Shown here: positions 52,584 through 63,312 of the stretch, piece by piece
Layout of the letters: each line of letters starts with the position of its first letter
Position numbering within the stretch: the first letter of the stretch is position 1
From: Thiobacillus denitrificans DSM 12475
GTDB taxonomy: Bacteria; Pseudomonadota; Gammaproteobacteria; Burkholderiales; Thiobacillaceae
Length of the DNA: 64,000 nt
Reading direction: 5' to 3'
NCBI RefSeq assembly: GCF_000376425.1
Contig: NZ_AQWL01000003.1
Coordinates: 153,895-217,894, forward strand
Program-made: the position numbers and the translations under genes
The notes under the pieces: model-generated
Database searches by the model: none
Told to the model about the DNA's origin: nothing
The model's input: only the letters and a program-made list of their open reading frames with translations

Positions 52584-54620
52584 TCAGCCAATCAGCGGAA
52601 CGATCAGCAGCGCCACGATGTTGATGATCTTGATCAGCGGGTTGACGGCCGGGCCGGCGGTGTCCTTGTAGGGATCGCCCACGGTATCGCCGGTGACGGC
52701 GGCCTTGTGCGCCTCGCTGCCCTTGCCACCGAAGTTGCCTTCTTCAATGTACTTCTTGGCGTTGTCCCACGCGCCACCGCCGGTGGTCATCGAGATGGCG
52801 ACGAAAATGCCGGTGACGATGGTGCCGACCAGCACGCCGCCGAGCGCCTGCGCGCCGAGCGTCAGACCGACGATCACGGGAACGGCGACCGGCAGCAGCG
52901 ACGGAATGATCATTTCCTTGATCGCGGCCTTGGTCAGCATGTCGACGCAGGTGCCATATTCCGGCTTGGCCGTGCCTTCCATGATGCCGGGGATGCTCTT
53001 GAACTGGCGGCGCACTTCCACCACCACCGAACCTGCGGCCCGGCCGACTGCCTCCATGCCCATGGCGCCGAACAGGTAAGGCACCATGCCGCCGATGAAG
53101 AGACCAATGATGACCATGTGGTTGGACAGGTCGAAGGTCAGAATCTGGCCGCCGGCGGTCAGGGCGTGAGTGTAGTCGGCGAACAGCACCAGGGCGGCGA
53201 GACCGGCAGAACCGATGGCATAACCCTTGGTGACGGCCTTGGTGGTGTTGCCCACGGCGTCGAGCGGATCGGTGATGTTGCGGATGGCGTCCGGCAACCC
53301 GGCCATTTCGGCGATGCCGCCGGCGTTGTCGGTGATCGGGCCGTAGGCGTCGAGCGCGACGATGATGCCGGCCATCGACAGCATGGAGGTGGCGGCGATG
53401 GCGATGCCGTACAGGCCGCCCAGTTCATAGGCGCCCCAGATGGCTGCACAGACGGCCAGCACGGGAGCGGCGGTGGACTTCATCGACACGCCGAGGCCGG
53501 CGATCACGTTGGTGCCGTGGCCGGTGGTGGAGGCCTGCGCAATGTGACGCACCGGGTTGAACTCGGTCGCGGTGTAGTACTCGGTGATCCACACCATGGC
53601 AGCGGTCAATGCAAGACCGATCAGGCTGGCGAGATACAGGTTCATCGACGAAACCAGTTGGCCATCGATCATCACGCCCTCGCCCAGCATCCAGGTGGTG
53701 ATGGGGTAGAACGCGATGGCCGCGAGCACGCCCGACACGATCAGGCCACGATACAGCGCGTTCATGATCTTGCCGCCTTCGCGCGCCTTGACGAAATAGG
53801 TGCCGATGATGGAGGCAATGATCGAGAAGCCGCCCAGCACCAGCGGATAGATCACCGCTTCGGGGGAACCGGTGATCATCAGGCCACCCAGCAGCATGGT
53901 CGCGATGATGGTCACGGCGTAGGTCTCGAACAGGTCGGCCGCCATGCCGGCGCAGTCGCCGACGTTGTCACCGACGTTGTCGGCGATCACGGCCGGGTTG
54001 CGCGGGTCGTCTTCGGGAATGCCGGCTTCGACTTTGCCCACCAGGTCGGCGCCAACGTCGGCGCCCTTGGTGAAGATGCCGCCGCCGAGACGCGCGAAAA
54101 TGGAAATCAGCGAACCGCCGAAGGCCAGGCCGACCAGGGCGTGGGTGGCTTTCTCGGTGGTCTCGCCCAGCCCCAGGGTGAGCACGGCATAGTAGCCGGC
54201 CACGCCGAGCAGGCCCAGGCCCACCACCAGCATGCCGGTGATGGCGCCGCCCTTGAAGGCGACGTTGAGTGCGGCGTTGAGGCCTTCAGAGGCGGCCTGT
54301 GCGGTGCGCACGTTGGCGCGCACCGAGACGTTCATGCCGATGTAGCCGGTGAGGCCGGAGAGCACGGCGCCAAGGGCAAAGCCGACTGCGGTTTGCCAGC
54401 CCAGGGTGACAAAAATCGCGATCAGCAGGATTACGCCGACAATGCCGATGGTGGTGTATTGCCGGTTCAGATAGGCGGAAGCCCCTTCCTGCACGGCCGC
54501 CGCGATCTGTCGCATTCGGTCGTTGCCGGTTGGCAGTCCCAGAATCCATTTGATGGATATGATCCCGTAGAGCAGTGCGAGTACCGCCGCCACGAGGGCA
54601 AACAGCAAACCTTCATTCAT
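52584..54620 (-). CDS. hppA: K+-independent H+-translocating pyrophosphatase
   Basis: A 678-residue membrane pyrophosphatase with about 16 helices. [35 protein letters not shown]-type motifs (seen as [16 protein letters not shown] and [16 protein letters not shown]) bind PPi and Mg2+. The motif [10 protein letters not shown] has Lys where K+-dependent enzymes have Ala, which predicts a K+-independent proton pump. The start is set at ATG 54620, with GGAGGAGATC upstream; TTG 54638 lies inside that ribosome-binding site. It pumps protons using PPi and lies in the same region as a PPi-dependent phosphofructokinase. Confidence 0.95.
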   Translation of the reverse strand: MNEGLLFALVAAVLALLYGIISIKWILGLPTGNDRMRQIAAAVQEGASAYLNRQYTTIGIVGVILLIAIFVTLGWQTAVGFALGAVLSGLTGYIGMNVSVRANVRTAQAASEGLNAALNVAFKGGAITGMLVVGLGLLGVAGYYAVLTLGLGETTEKATHALVGLAFGGSLISIFARLGGGIFTKGADVGADLVGKVEAGIPEDDPRNPAVIADNVGDNVGDCAGMAADLFETYAVTIIATMLLGGLMITGSPEAVIYPLVLGGFSIIASIIGTYFVKAREGGKIMNALYRGLIVSGVLAAIAFYPITTWMLGEGVMIDGQLVSSMNLYLASLIGLALTAAMVWITEYYTATEFNPVRHIAQASTTGHGTNVIAGLGVSMKSTAAPVLAVCAAIWGAYELGGLYGIAIAATSMLSMAGIIVALDAYGPITDNAGGIAEMAGLPDAIRNITDPLDAVGNTTKAVTKGYAIGSAGLAALVLFADYTHALTAGGQILTFDLSNHMVIIGLFIGGMVPYLFGAMGMEAVGRAAGSVVVEVRRQFKSIPGIMEGTAKPEYGTCVDMLTKAAIKEMIIPSLLPVAVPVIVGLTLGAQALGGVLVGTIVTGIFVAISMTTGGGAWDNAKKYIEEGNFGGKGSEAHKAAVTGDTVGDPYKDTAGPAVNPLIKIINIVALLIVPLIG

Positions 54621-54643
54621 GATTTTGATCTCCTCCAAACTTT

Positions 54644-54672
54644 AAAAAAAAACGGCAGCACCCGCCGCCGTT
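54644..54672 (-). terminator. Hairpin and T-run between the 70-residue gene and hppA
   Basis: On the minus strand AACGGCGG, a 6-base loop and CTGCCGTT (one G-T pair) form an 8-bp stem followed by nine T. Only 23 bases separate the T-run from the hppA ATG, so a separate promoter for hppA cannot fit after it; it may act as an attenuator with read-through. Confidence 0.75.
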
Positions 54673-54683
54673 CCCCCTTACCG

Positions 54684-54896
54684 CTACTTACCCATTGCCA
54701 GGCCGCCTTCGAAACGCGTGCCCGGTTCAAACCCGAATATCTGGTCGAGCTGCAGCTCGACGATCAATTGATCGACCGCTGCCTGCCCATGCTCGCGCTG
54801 CACTTCGGACAAGATCAGCTTGGCTGAATTGCCGTTGTAGAAGCCGCCGAAATCGGCCTGGACTTTCAGCAGTTGTTTAGCGCGGTCGAGTGTCAT
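54684..54896 (-). CDS. Small conserved protein, 70 residues
   Basis: A cytosolic 70-residue protein (MTLDRAKQLLKVQADFGGFY..., then LILSEVQREHG and VELQLDQIFGF). It lies between pfp and hppA on the same strand with a terminator hairpin right after it, which supports a real gene. I do not recognise the family. Helical at the start, with an FGF segment near the end. Confidence 0.65.
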   Translation of the reverse strand: MTLDRAKQLLKVQADFGGFYNGNSAKLILSEVQREHGQAAVDQLIVELQLDQIFGFEPGTRFEGGLAMGK

Positions 54897-55004
54897 TGCC
54901 TTAGTGGATAGGATTCAGGCGCCAGGTTCCAGGAGTGGTGCGGGCAAAGCCCGCGCCCGAATGTATTGCGCGGCGCAGCCGCACGTCCCCTGGCCCCATG
55001 CTCA

Positions 55005-56261
55005 TCACAGCTTGAACGTCGCCAGCTTCTTCGCCACCGCGACGTTCTTCAGCGTCACGTACACCGGCAGGCCGTCCTTGTACTTCGGATAGTCCTCGCC
55101 CTGGATCAGCGGCGTCAGATAGCGCTTGCACTTCTCCGTAATGCCGAAACCGTCCCTGGTGATGAAGTCACGCGGCATGAACTTCTCGACGTTGGCGACA
55201 TCCTTCAGGTCAGCCATGCCGATCTTGTACTTGTAAGGGCTGTCGGAGAGGCGGTCGACCGTCGGCATCACCGAGTTGTGGCCCTTGATCGCCAGCTCGA
55301 CGGCTTTCTTGCCCAGCTCATACGCCTGCTTCACATCCGTTTTCGAGGCGATGTGGCGTGCGGCGCGCTGCAGGTAGTCGGCGACCGCCCAGTGGAACTT
55401 GTGGCCGAGCGCGTCCTTGATCATGTTGGCGACCACCGGCGCGGCACCGCCCAGCTGCGCGTGGCCGAAGGCGTCGCGGGTGCCCTGCTCGGCGAGGAAT
55501 TTGCCGTCCGGATAGTGACAGCCTTCGGAGACGACGACCGTGCAGTAACCGTGTTCCTTCACCAGCTTGTCGACGCGGGCGAGAAATTTCTTCTGGTCGA
55601 ACTCGATTTCCGGGAACAGGATCACCACCGGAATGCCCTGGTCCTCGACCAGACCACCGGCGGCGGCGATCCAGCCGGCGTGGCGGCCCATCACCTCGAG
55701 CACGAATACCTTGGTCGAGGTCTTGGCCATCGAGCGCACGTCGAAGCTGGCTTCCAGTGTCGAGACCGCGATGTATTTGGCGACCGAGCCGAAACCGGGG
55801 CAGCAGTCGGTGATCGGCAGGTCGTTGTCGACCGTCTTCGGCACGTGAATCGCCTGGATCGGGTAGCCCATCTGCTCCGACAGCTGGCTCACCTTGAAGC
55901 AGGTATCGGCCGAGTCGCCGCCGCCGTTGTAGAAGAAGTAGCCGATGTTGTGCGCCTTGAACACCTCGATCAGGCGCGCATATTCGCGCTTGTTGGCTTC
56001 CAGCGACTTCAGCTTGAAACGACAGGAACCGAACGCGCCCGACGGCGTGGACCGCAGCGCGGCGATGGCGGTGGCACTTTCCTTGGTGGTATCGATCAGG
56101 TCTTCGGTCAGTGCGCCGATGATGCCGTTGCGGCCAGCGTAGACTTTGCCGATCTTGTCCTTGTGCTTGCGCGCGGTCTCGATCACGCCGCAGGCCGACG
56201 CGTTGATGACGGCGGTGACGCCGCCGGACTGCGCGTAAAAGGCGTTCATTTTCTTCGCCAT
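55005..56261 (-). CDS. pfp: PPi-dependent 6-phosphofructokinase
   Basis: A 418-residue phosphofructokinase of the pyrophosphate-using group. YNGGGDSADT is the donor-site loop, PKTVDNDLP the substrate/transition-state loop and EVMGRHAGWIA the fructose-6-phosphate site. It phosphorylates fructose 6-phosphate reversibly with PPi in the cytosol. AAGGAGACAACACTC precedes the ATG. Its neighbours hppA and adk handle PPi and adenine nucleotides, which suggests a PPi-based energy economy. Confidence 0.94.
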   Translation of the reverse strand: MAKKMNAFYAQSGGVTAVINASACGVIETARKHKDKIGKVYAGRNGIIGALTEDLIDTTKESATAIAALRSTPSGAFGSCRFKLKSLEANKREYARLIEVFKAHNIGYFFYNGGGDSADTCFKVSQLSEQMGYPIQAIHVPKTVDNDLPITDCCPGFGSVAKYIAVSTLEASFDVRSMAKTSTKVFVLEVMGRHAGWIAAAGGLVEDQGIPVVILFPEIEFDQKKFLARVDKLVKEHGYCTVVVSEGCHYPDGKFLAEQGTRDAFGHAQLGGAAPVVANMIKDALGHKFHWAVADYLQRAARHIASKTDVKQAYELGKKAVELAIKGHNSVMPTVDRLSDSPYKYKIGMADLKDVANVEKFMPRDFITRDGFGITEKCKRYLTPLIQGEDYPKYKDGLPVYVTLKNVAVAKKLATFKL

Positions 56262-56315
56262 GAGTGTTGTCTCCTTAGACTTTCAATTCGACGCAATAAA
56301 CAGGTTTTGCATAAC

Positions 56316-56340
56316 AAAAAGCCAGCGCGCAGGCTGGCTT
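56316..56340 (-). terminator. Terminator after the 121-residue gene
   Basis: On the minus strand AAGCCAGC, a 6-base loop and GCTGGCTT form an 8-bp stem followed by TTTTTG. It separates the adk unit from pfp. Confidence 0.88.
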
Positions 56341-56346
56341 GAATAA

Positions 56347-56712
56347 TCAACTATTGCCGGCTGTCTCGCCCTCGGCCAGACGGCGGGCTTCTTCGTCGGC
56401 CTGCATTTTCAGCAGCGTGGTGACGCAGTCGCCGATGTCGTCGTATTCCTCGCGCCCGGTGCTGAAGCGATCACGGATGCGGTAGAAGAACATGCTGCGG
56501 TAGCGCGAATCGCCGGTTTTCGACAGCACGAAATGGCAGCCGCGTTCGTTCCAGTAAAAGCCCGGACACAGCGTCAGTTCGCGGTCGTCGATGTGCAGAC
56601 GGATTTCGGTCTCGACGTCCTGGATCTCGACCTCGCGACCATAACGCTCCTTCACCGCGCTGGAGACGATCCAGCGTTCGGTGTCGGTCAGCGGGTGGAT
56701 CTGCTGCGGCAT
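56347..56712 (-). CDS. Conserved hypothetical protein, 121 residues
   Basis: A cytosolic protein MPQQIHPLTDTERWIVSSAV..., with LHIDDRELTLCPGFYWNERG and a charged C-terminal helix. It starts 23 bases after adk on the same strand and ends at a terminator, so it belongs to the adk unit. Similar small proteins beside adk are found in relatives (from memory), but no function is known to me. Confidence 0.75.
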   Translation of the reverse strand: MPQQIHPLTDTERWIVSSAVKERYGREVEIQDVETEIRLHIDDRELTLCPGFYWNERGCHFVLSKTGDSRYRSMFFYRIRDRFSTGREEYDDIGDCVTTLLKMQADEEARRLAEGETAGNS

Positions 56713-56735
56713 CGGAGCGGTCAGCCTGATATCAA

Positions 56736-57392
<657 letters not shown>

Positions 57393-57433
57393 TTAATCTC
57401 CCTTTGATATGAATATCTGAAATGTGCCAAACC

Positions 57434-57461
57434 GCGATAGCCTAAGCCAAGCACGGGTCAA
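57434..57461 (-). promoter_or_regulatory. Possible adk promoter
   Basis: On the minus strand TTGACC, 16 bases, then TATCGC resemble -35 and -10 elements, 45 bases before the adk ATG in the gap between kdsB and adk. The -10 is weak. Confidence 0.3.
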
Positions 57462-57501
57462 GCAACACTTAAAAAATTTTATTGGTGGATTCAAGCGGCT
57501 G

Positions 57502-58260
57502 CTAGACAGCCTTGAATAGTGCGCGGACCCGCGCCAGATCCTCCGGGGTATCGACCCCCGCAGCCGGCGCGACGGGCGTGATGCCGAGGCTGATGCGGTA
57601 GCCGTGCCACAGCACCCGCAGCTGTTCGAGCATCTCGCAGCGCTCCAGCGGCGAACTGGCAAGGCCGGCATAGGTGCGCAGGAAACCTGCACGATAGGCA
57701 TACAGGCCGATGTGGCGCAGCGCGCCGTATTCATGTGGCATGGGCTGCTTGTCGGCGAACGCATCGCGTGGCCAGGGGATCGGCGCACGACTGAAATACA
57801 GCGCATAGCCGGCTTCGTCGGCGACGACCTTGACGGCGTTGGGATTGACGAAGTCGGCGTGATCGTGGATCGGATGCGCCAGCGTCGCCATCACCGCGTC
57901 GTCGTGCAGGACCAGCTGACGCGCGACTTCGCGGATCAGCGCCGGATCGATCAGCGGCTCGTCGCCCTGCACGTTGACCACCAGGGTATCGTCGGGCCAG
58001 CCTAGGGTTTCGGCGACTTCGACCAGGCGTTCGGTGCCCGACCGGTGCTCCGGCGAGGTCATCAGGGCCGGGTAACCTGCGGCCTCGACCGCTTGCTGCA
58101 CGCGTGCGTCGTCGGTGGCAACCACCACCGATTCGGCACCTGCCTGCAAGGCGCGCTCCAGCACATGCAGCACCATGGGGCGGCCGCTGATATCCGCCAG
58201 CGGCTTGCCCGGCAGACGGCTGGACGCATAACGCGCAGGAATGACGACGCGGAAATGCAT
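57502..58260 (-). CDS. kdsB: 3-deoxy-manno-octulosonate cytidylyltransferase
   Basis: A 252-residue CMP-Kdo synthetase. [18 protein letters not shown] is the nucleotide-binding start, [10 protein letters not shown] and [13 protein letters not shown] the Mg2+/sugar sites. It activates Kdo for lipid A core synthesis in the cytosol. It is 13 bases after the Trm112 gene and belongs to the LPS group with lpxK. Confidence 0.97.
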   Translation of the reverse strand: MHFRVVIPARYASSRLPGKPLADISGRPMVLHVLERALQAGAESVVVATDDARVQQAVEAAGYPALMTSPEHRSGTERLVEVAETLGWPDDTLVVNVQGDEPLIDPALIREVARQLVLHDDAVMATLAHPIHDHADFVNPNAVKVVADEAGYALYFSRAPIPWPRDAFADKQPMPHEYGALRHIGLYAYRAGFLRTYAGLASSPLERCEMLEQLRVLWHGYRISLGITPVAPAAGVDTPEDLARVRALFKAV

Positions 58261-58273
58261 GAGACGCTTGCCG

Positions 58274-58459
58274 TTATTTGCCGTGGATTTCGTCGGGTTC
58301 CAGCGGACGCGCCTCTTCCGGCAGCATCACCGGAATGTCGTCACGGATGGGATAGGCGAGACGGCATGCACGGCACACCAGTTCGTGCGCGGATTTCTTC
58401 CATTCGAGCGGGCTTTTGCAGACCGGGCACACAAGAATTTCAAGAAGCTTCGGGTTCAT
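58274..58459 (-). CDS. Trm112-family (YcaR-like) zinc-finger protein
   Basis: A 61-residue protein with the Trm112 layout: [34 protein letters not shown] and a short tail. The four Cys form a zinc site. Members are activators of methyltransferases or small LPS-operon proteins; the gene commonly lies between lpxK and kdsB. It overlaps the end of the diguanylate cyclase gene by 20 bases, so it is co-translated. Confidence 0.94.
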   Translation of the reverse strand: MNPKLLEILVCPVCKSPLEWKKSAHELVCRACRLAYPIRDDIPVMLPEEARPLEPDEIHGK

Positions 58460-59555
58460 CGATAAGAGTCCTGTAGTTCGGAGGCGCAGCGGCCGTTTCG
58501 GACTGTTGCGACTTGCTTTGATAAAGATGGATATCGGCGACCGACAGCAGCGTCACCAGGTCGTGACCGTCGCGCGGGGCGTGGCTGACGCCCAGGCTTA
58601 CCGCCATCGGCAGGCCGTTGCTGTGGCTCCAGGCTGCGGTACGCACTTCGATACGCTCGAAAATCTGGTGGACGGCGGCGGCCTCGCGCAGCGGCAGGAT
58701 AGCAACAAATTCGTCGCCGCCCCAGCGTCCGCACACGCCCATATCGGCCGATTCGCTGAATATCTGCGCGAATTCGGCCAGCACGCGATCGCCCGCGCCG
58801 TGGCCATAGCGGTCGTTGACCGCCTTGAACTGGTTCAGGTCGGCAAACAAAACGGTGGCCGGGATGCTCGTATTCGTCTTGTCGAAGATGCTGTCTGCCG
58901 CAGCAAGCAGGCCGTGGCGGTTGAGCAGTCCGGTCAGCGCATCGAAGCGGCTGCGGTAATCGAGCTGGCGCCGCTGCCCCTCGATGCGCCCCATCAGGAT
59001 GTAGGCGTACAAGGCCAGGGTGACCCAGAACACGCCGAAGAACACATCGCCCGCGCTGACCTCGAACCCGCCCAGGCGATAGCGCAGAGCAAAGGAGATC
59101 GCCATGCCAAGAAAAACGCCGCCCAACACCTCGGTAAACAGGCGCATGCCGTAGCGCATGCCGTTGCCCAGCAGCACCATCAGAAATGCCAGTGCGGACG
59201 GCGGAATCGGGTTGGGATCGTGAATCACGCACAGGGTGACGATCAGCAGATCGGCACTCATCGCGCTGCGGATTTTCAGCAGCGTGACACCGCGCAGCGC
59301 CTGGTGGAAGAACCCGCTGTTGAGGAAGAAATAAACGCCGAGTGCGACCAGCAGCTGCTCGATGCTGAACAGCACCGGAGGGACGCCTTCCAGCGTGGAA
59401 AAATAGATGACTGCGAGCGAAAAAAACAGATAGCGGGTGAAGAACTGGGTGACGATTTCGGACCGGTCGGGCACCCAGAAGCCGGCCTCTCCGGTCTCGG
59501 CCATCCAGCGGCAGGGATGCCGGCGATCGCCCCAGTCAGATGATTGCATCCTCAT
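58440..59555 (-). CDS. Membrane-bound diguanylate cyclase
   Basis: A 371-residue protein with about six N-terminal helices (residues about 40-200) and a C-terminal GGDEF domain: [29 protein letters not shown] and an intact active site [11 protein letters not shown]. The allosteric I-site RxxD is not at its usual place before GGDEF. It should make cyclic di-GMP. AGGGAG precedes the ATG. It sits inside the LPS gene group between lpxK and Trm112, where relatives usually have nothing. Confidence 0.92.
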   Translation of the reverse strand: MRMQSSDWGDRRHPCRWMAETGEAGFWVPDRSEIVTQFFTRYLFFSLAVIYFSTLEGVPPVLFSIEQLLVALGVYFFLNSGFFHQALRGVTLLKIRSAMSADLLIVTLCVIHDPNPIPPSALAFLMVLLGNGMRYGMRLFTEVLGGVFLGMAISFALRYRLGGFEVSAGDVFFGVFWVTLALYAYILMGRIEGQRRQLDYRSRFDALTGLLNRHGLLAAADSIFDKTNTSIPATVLFADLNQFKAVNDRYGHGAGDRVLAEFAQIFSESADMGVCGRWGGDEFVAILPLREAAAVHQIFERIEVRTAAWSHSNGLPMAVSLGVSHAPRDGHDLVTLLSVADIHLYQSKSQQSETAAAPPNYRTLIDEPEAS

Positions 59556-59588
59556 ACGTTTCTCCCTTGATGCGCACGCACCGGATCT

Positions 59589-60572
59589 TTATTGTTTGAT
59601 GCGTGCGTCCAGCCAGTCGACGAATCCGGATTCCAGGGCGACATCGAGTTCCACCGCCCACCAGTCTACCCCAGCAAATGCGCGACATTTTACCGCGTCT
59701 TTTTCCGTCATCAGCACGGCCGCGCCGGCAGGCAACTCCTGCGGCTGAAAGGCGTGATGATCGGCGAAGGCACGTGGGCTGAAACGGATGCCATGCGCCT
59801 CGAGCATGGCAAAGAATCCCTGTGGACGGCCGATGCCGGTCACGGCGAGCCAGTCGTGTGCTGGCAGTTCGCTGAGCGCTCTTTTTTCCTGCGGCGCACG
59901 CAGACGATAGGCCTGACCGGCGCTATAGTCGGCGCGCCATGCCCCGCTGAATCCCTGCGGTCCGGCGCCGCCGCGCACCACCTGGACCACGGCATCCACG
60001 CTGCGCAGCCGGCTCCGCGGCTCGCGCAAGGGGCCCGCCGGCAGCAGCCAGCCGTTGCCCAGCCCGCTCGCCGCATCGATCACCGCCAGTTCGATATCAC
60101 GCTGCAGGCGGTAGTGCTGCAGGCCATCGTCGGCGACGATCACGTCCACCCCAGGATGGTGCGCCAGCAAGGTGCGCGCCGCTGCCACCCGGTCGCGCCC
60201 GACGACCACCGGCGCCGCGGTCTTGAGATGGATCAGCAAGGGCTCGTCGCCGACTTCCGCCGGCGGACTGTCGGCCTGCACGTCGACACAGCCGCGCGCC
60301 GCGCCGCCATAGCCACGACTGACCACGCCCGGGCGATACCCCCGCGCACGCAGCCAGCTCACCAGCCAGATCGTCAGCGGCGTTTTTCCGCTGCCGCCGG
60401 CGGTAATGTTGCCGACGACGAGCACCGGCACCCCCACCGCAACCGGAGTCAGCCAGCCACGGCGATACGCCAGCCTGCGTGCGCCGGAGACGACGGCAAA
60501 CAGCGCGGCAAGGGGGGAGAGCAGCACCGTGAGCACGCCGGTGCGCGCCCAGAGATGCTCAGGAGGGAACAT
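59589..60572 (-). CDS. lpxK: Tetraacyldisaccharide 4'-kinase
   Basis: A 327-residue inner-membrane kinase. VLVVGNITAGGSGKTPL is the P-loop, DVIVADDGLQHYRLQRD the DGLQH motif, and LLPAGPLREP follows. It phosphorylates the 4' position of the lipid A precursor. It starts 12 bases after exbD. Confidence 0.96.
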   Translation of the reverse strand: MFPPEHLWARTGVLTVLLSPLAALFAVVSGARRLAYRRGWLTPVAVGVPVLVVGNITAGGSGKTPLTIWLVSWLRARGYRPGVVSRGYGGAARGCVDVQADSPPAEVGDEPLLIHLKTAAPVVVGRDRVAAARTLLAHHPGVDVIVADDGLQHYRLQRDIELAVIDAASGLGNGWLLPAGPLREPRSRLRSVDAVVQVVRGGAGPQGFSGAWRADYSAGQAYRLRAPQEKRALSELPAHDWLAVTGIGRPQGFFAMLEAHGIRFSPRAFADHHAFQPQELPAGAAVLMTEKDAVKCRAFAGVDWWAVELDVALESGFVDWLDARIKQ

Positions 60573-60584
60573 GCATGCGACCGC

Positions 60585-61004
60585 CTAAGGGGCGGCGGTC
60601 TGGGTGGCGAAGGTGATGCGGGTCAGCTCCACCCGGCGTGCCGCTTCCATCACGTTCACCACCGACTGATGCGCGGCGCGCGCATCAGCGTTGATCACCA
60701 CTACCGGATCGTCCCGGTTGGCGGCGGCTTTTTTCAGCGCAGCGGCCAGCTCGTCGATCGAGGCCTCGCCGAACGCGGTGCCATCGATCTGGTAGCGGCC
60801 GTTTTCGGCCACTGCCACTTCGATCTGCTTGGGCGGGTTGGGCGTCTGCGCGGCGCTGCTGGTGGGCAGATTGATCTTGAGTTCGGCAAAGCGCGCGTAG
60901 GTGGTGGTCACCGCCAGGAAAATCACGATGACGAGCAGGATGTCGATGAACGGAATCAGGTTGATTTCCGGATAATCCTCACGACGGCCTCGGCGAAAAT
61001 TCAT
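60585..61004 (-). CDS. exbD: ExbD/TolR-family biopolymer transport protein
   Basis: A 139-residue protein with one N-terminal membrane helix (FIDILLVIVIFLAVTTTYA, with the conserved Asp after FI) and a periplasmic domain. With ExbB it uses the proton motive force to energise TonB-dependent transport. It lies 7 bases after exbB. Confidence 0.94.
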   Translation of the reverse strand: MNFRRGRREDYPEINLIPFIDILLVIVIFLAVTTTYARFAELKINLPTSSAAQTPNPPKQIEVAVAENGRYQIDGTAFGEASIDELAAALKKAAANRDDPVVVINADARAAHQSVVNVMEAARRVELTRITFATQTAAP

Positions 61005-61011
61005 GACGGCC

Positions 61012-61617
61012 TTACTTTCGTTCGCCGTGGACGATTTCCACCAGCTTGATCGCCTGCTGTTCCATGTCCACCACCAGCGATTCCACCTTGCTGCGGAAGT
61101 AGCGGTAGAAAATCATCGCCGGAATCGCCACGATCAGGCCGAATGCCGTGTTGTACAACGCAATCGAAATGCCATGCGCCAGCTGGCCGGGATTGGTGCC
61201 GGTTGCCGTTTGCGCGCCGAAGATTTCGATCATGCCGATGACCGTGCCGAACAGGCCGAGCAGCGGCGCCATGCTGGCGATGGTGCCGAGCGAGGTCAGG
61301 AAGCGGTCGAGTTCGTGGGTGACGGCACGTCCGGATTCCTCGATGGATTCCTTCATCACTTCGCGCGAGTTATGGGCGTTCTTCAGCGCGGTGGCGAATA
61401 TCCGCCCCAGCGGGGAGCCGTCGGCCAGCCGGGCGACTAGCTCCTGCGTCACGCCGCGTTCCTGATAGACCTTGATCGTTTCCAGCAGCAGACTGGCGGG
61501 CGCTACTTCCTGGGTACGCAAGCTGTAGGCGCGTTCGATAATGATGGCGACGGCGACGACCGACGCCAGAATCAACGGCCAGACCGGCCAACCGGCCGCC
61601 TCGATGATGGCAAGCAC
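61012..61617 (-). CDS. exbB: ExbB/TolQ-family proton channel protein
   Basis: A 201-residue membrane protein with three helices, including LGTIASMAPLLGLFGTVIGMIEIF and AFGLIVAIPAMIFYRYF. The GTG at 61617, with GGGAG upstream, is preferred; an ATG at 61639-61641 has no ribosome-binding site. It forms the channel with ExbD. It is the first gene of the minus-strand group. Confidence 0.93.
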   Translation of the reverse strand: MLAIIEAAGWPVWPLILASVVAVAIIIERAYSLRTQEVAPASLLLETIKVYQERGVTQELVARLADGSPLGRIFATALKNAHNSREVMKESIEESGRAVTHELDRFLTSLGTIASMAPLLGLFGTVIGMIEIFGAQTATGTNPGQLAHGISIALYNTAFGLIVAIPAMIFYRYFRSKVESLVVDMEQQAIKLVEIVHGERK

Positions 61618-61719
61618 TGAATACCACTCCCAATAAAACAACAGGCGAAATGTAGCGCCCGCGCGCCGGGTTCGGCAAGCCCCAATTGCATGGGCGGCGT
61701 TTTTGGCGTGTTGGCCGAG

Positions 61720-61742
61720 TTCTCCACAATTGATGTGGATAA
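61720..61742. promoter_or_regulatory. Two inverted DnaA-box-like sequences
   Basis: TTCTCCACA (one base from consensus) on the plus strand and a perfect TTATCCACA on the minus strand lie 5 bases apart. A strongly AT-rich tract follows at about 61809-61905. The rest of the interval 61618-61953 shows nothing else. This may be a DnaA-responsive site; origin function is not supported. Confidence 0.5.
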
Positions 61743-61953
61743 GTCTGTGAGAAACTCCCTGCCAGTTCCCCTAAACACCCGCCCACAAAGGGAAAAGCGT
61801 TTTGGCACAAAAAGTAACCAATACGTTTTATTTTTTTATATCAATGAGTTACAAAAACACAACTATCGTCAATAGGGTTTTAAACATTTTTTGTTAGAAA
61901 TTTATCGGCTGTGCATGAACCGTGCCGGGCATCAACCCGCTATCCTGCGCGCC

Positions 61954-63306
61954 ATGGACTGGATCGACGACTTCCCGGGCGCCGCAGAATTGCCCGTGCT
62001 CACCGTAAGCGAGCTCAACCGCATGGCGCGCCGTGCGCTGGAGTCGCAATTGCCGCTGCTGTGGGTGGAAGGCGAAGTATCCAACTTCACCCGCGCCGCG
62101 TCGGGCCATTGGTATTTTTCCCTCAAGGATGCGAATGCCCAGGTACGCTGTGTGATGTTTCGCGGCCGCAACCAGTTTGCCGATTTCACCCCTGCCAACG
62201 GCGACCACATCGAGCTGCGCGCCCTGCCCTCACTGTATGAAGCGCGCGGCGAATTCCAGCTGGGCGCCGAGTCGATCCGCCGTGCGGGCGCTGGCCGACT
62301 GTATGAAGCCTTCCTCAAGCTGAAGGCCAAACTGGAAGTCGAAGGGCTGTTCGACCCGCTCAGGAAACGTGCCCTGCCCCGCTTTCCGCGCTGCCTCGGC
62401 ATCGTCACTTCGCCACAGGCGGCAGCACTGCACGACGTGCTGACTGCACTGGCGCGCCGCATGCCGGGCCTGCCGGTGATCCTCTATCCCACCCCGGTAC
62501 AGGGCGCCGGTGCCGGCGCGCAGATTGCCGCCGCCATCCGCACCGCCGCCGCGCGTGCCGAGTGCGACGTGCTGCTGGTATGCCGCGGTGGTGGCTCGCT
62601 GGAGGATTTGTGGGCGTTCAACGACGAAGCGGTGGCGCGTGCGATTGCCGCCAGCCCGATGCCGGTGGTGAGCGGTGTCGGCCACGAGACCGATTTCACC
62701 CTGGCCGACTTCGCCGCCGACCTGCGCGCGCCGACGCCGACGGCGGCGGCGGAACTCGCCAGCCCGCTGCGGGCTGAACTGCTGCAGCAACTGGGCCACT
62801 TGGCTCGCCAGCTGCAGCGCCACCTCGCCCGCCGGCAGCAGACCGAGATGCAGCGGCTGGATTACCTGGCACGTCGCCTGGTCCACCCGGCCGAGCAGCT
62901 GCGCCGCCGCCACATCGACCTTCACCAGTTGGCGCAGCGCCTCGGCCGCGCCAGCGCCACGCGCCTGACGACCGAACAACTGCGCATCGCGCGGCTGAGC
63001 CAACGGCTGGTGACGCCGCTTCACGCCATCCGGCGCGAGCAGCAGCGGCTGGACGCGCTAGGCGCGCGGGCCGGACGCGCGGTCGAGGGCAGCTACGGCC
63101 GGCGTCAACTCGATCTGGCACGGCTGGCCAGCAGCCTTTCCCACCTCAACCCGGAAAGCGTGCTGGCGCGCGGTTACAGCATCGTACAACTGGAAAACAG
63201 CACGGTGGTACAGGATGCCGCGACGCTTGGCGCGGGCGACACCGTCGGCATCCGTTTCCGGCGCGGACGGGCCCGCGCGCGGGTGGAGTCGACACGCGAG
63301 GATTGA
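61954..63306 (+). CDS. xseA: Exodeoxyribonuclease VII large subunit
   Basis: A 450-residue nuclease subunit. [18 protein letters not shown] starts the OB-fold domain ([16 protein letters not shown]), followed by the catalytic region ([50 protein letters not shown]) and a long coiled-coil C-terminus. It degrades single-stranded DNA with XseB. ATG 61954 is chosen although its ribosome-binding site is weak; ATG 61915 would add a 13-residue tail. Confidence 0.95.
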   Translation: MDWIDDFPGAAELPVLTVSELNRMARRALESQLPLLWVEGEVSNFTRAASGHWYFSLKDANAQVRCVMFRGRNQFADFTPANGDHIELRALPSLYEARGEFQLGAESIRRAGAGRLYEAFLKLKAKLEVEGLFDPLRKRALPRFPRCLGIVTSPQAAALHDVLTALARRMPGLPVILYPTPVQGAGAGAQIAAAIRTAAARAECDVLLVCRGGGSLEDLWAFNDEAVARAIAASPMPVVSGVGHETDFTLADFAADLRAPTPTAAAELASPLRAELLQQLGHLARQLQRHLARRQQTEMQRLDYLARRLVHPAEQLRRRHIDLHQLAQRLGRASATRLTTEQLRIARLSQRLVTPLHAIRREQQRLDALGARAGRAVEGSYGRRQLDLARLASSLSHLNPESVLARGYSIVQLENSTVVQDAATLGAGDTVGIRFRRGRARARVESTRED

Positions 63307-63312
63307 GGCCGG

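Noticed and set aside
51408-54827. A 1139-codon open frame on the plus strand
   Set aside because: It is antisense to rarA, lolA and hppA, has no known domain and low-complexity His/Gly/Asp-rich composition typical of GC-rich shadow frames.
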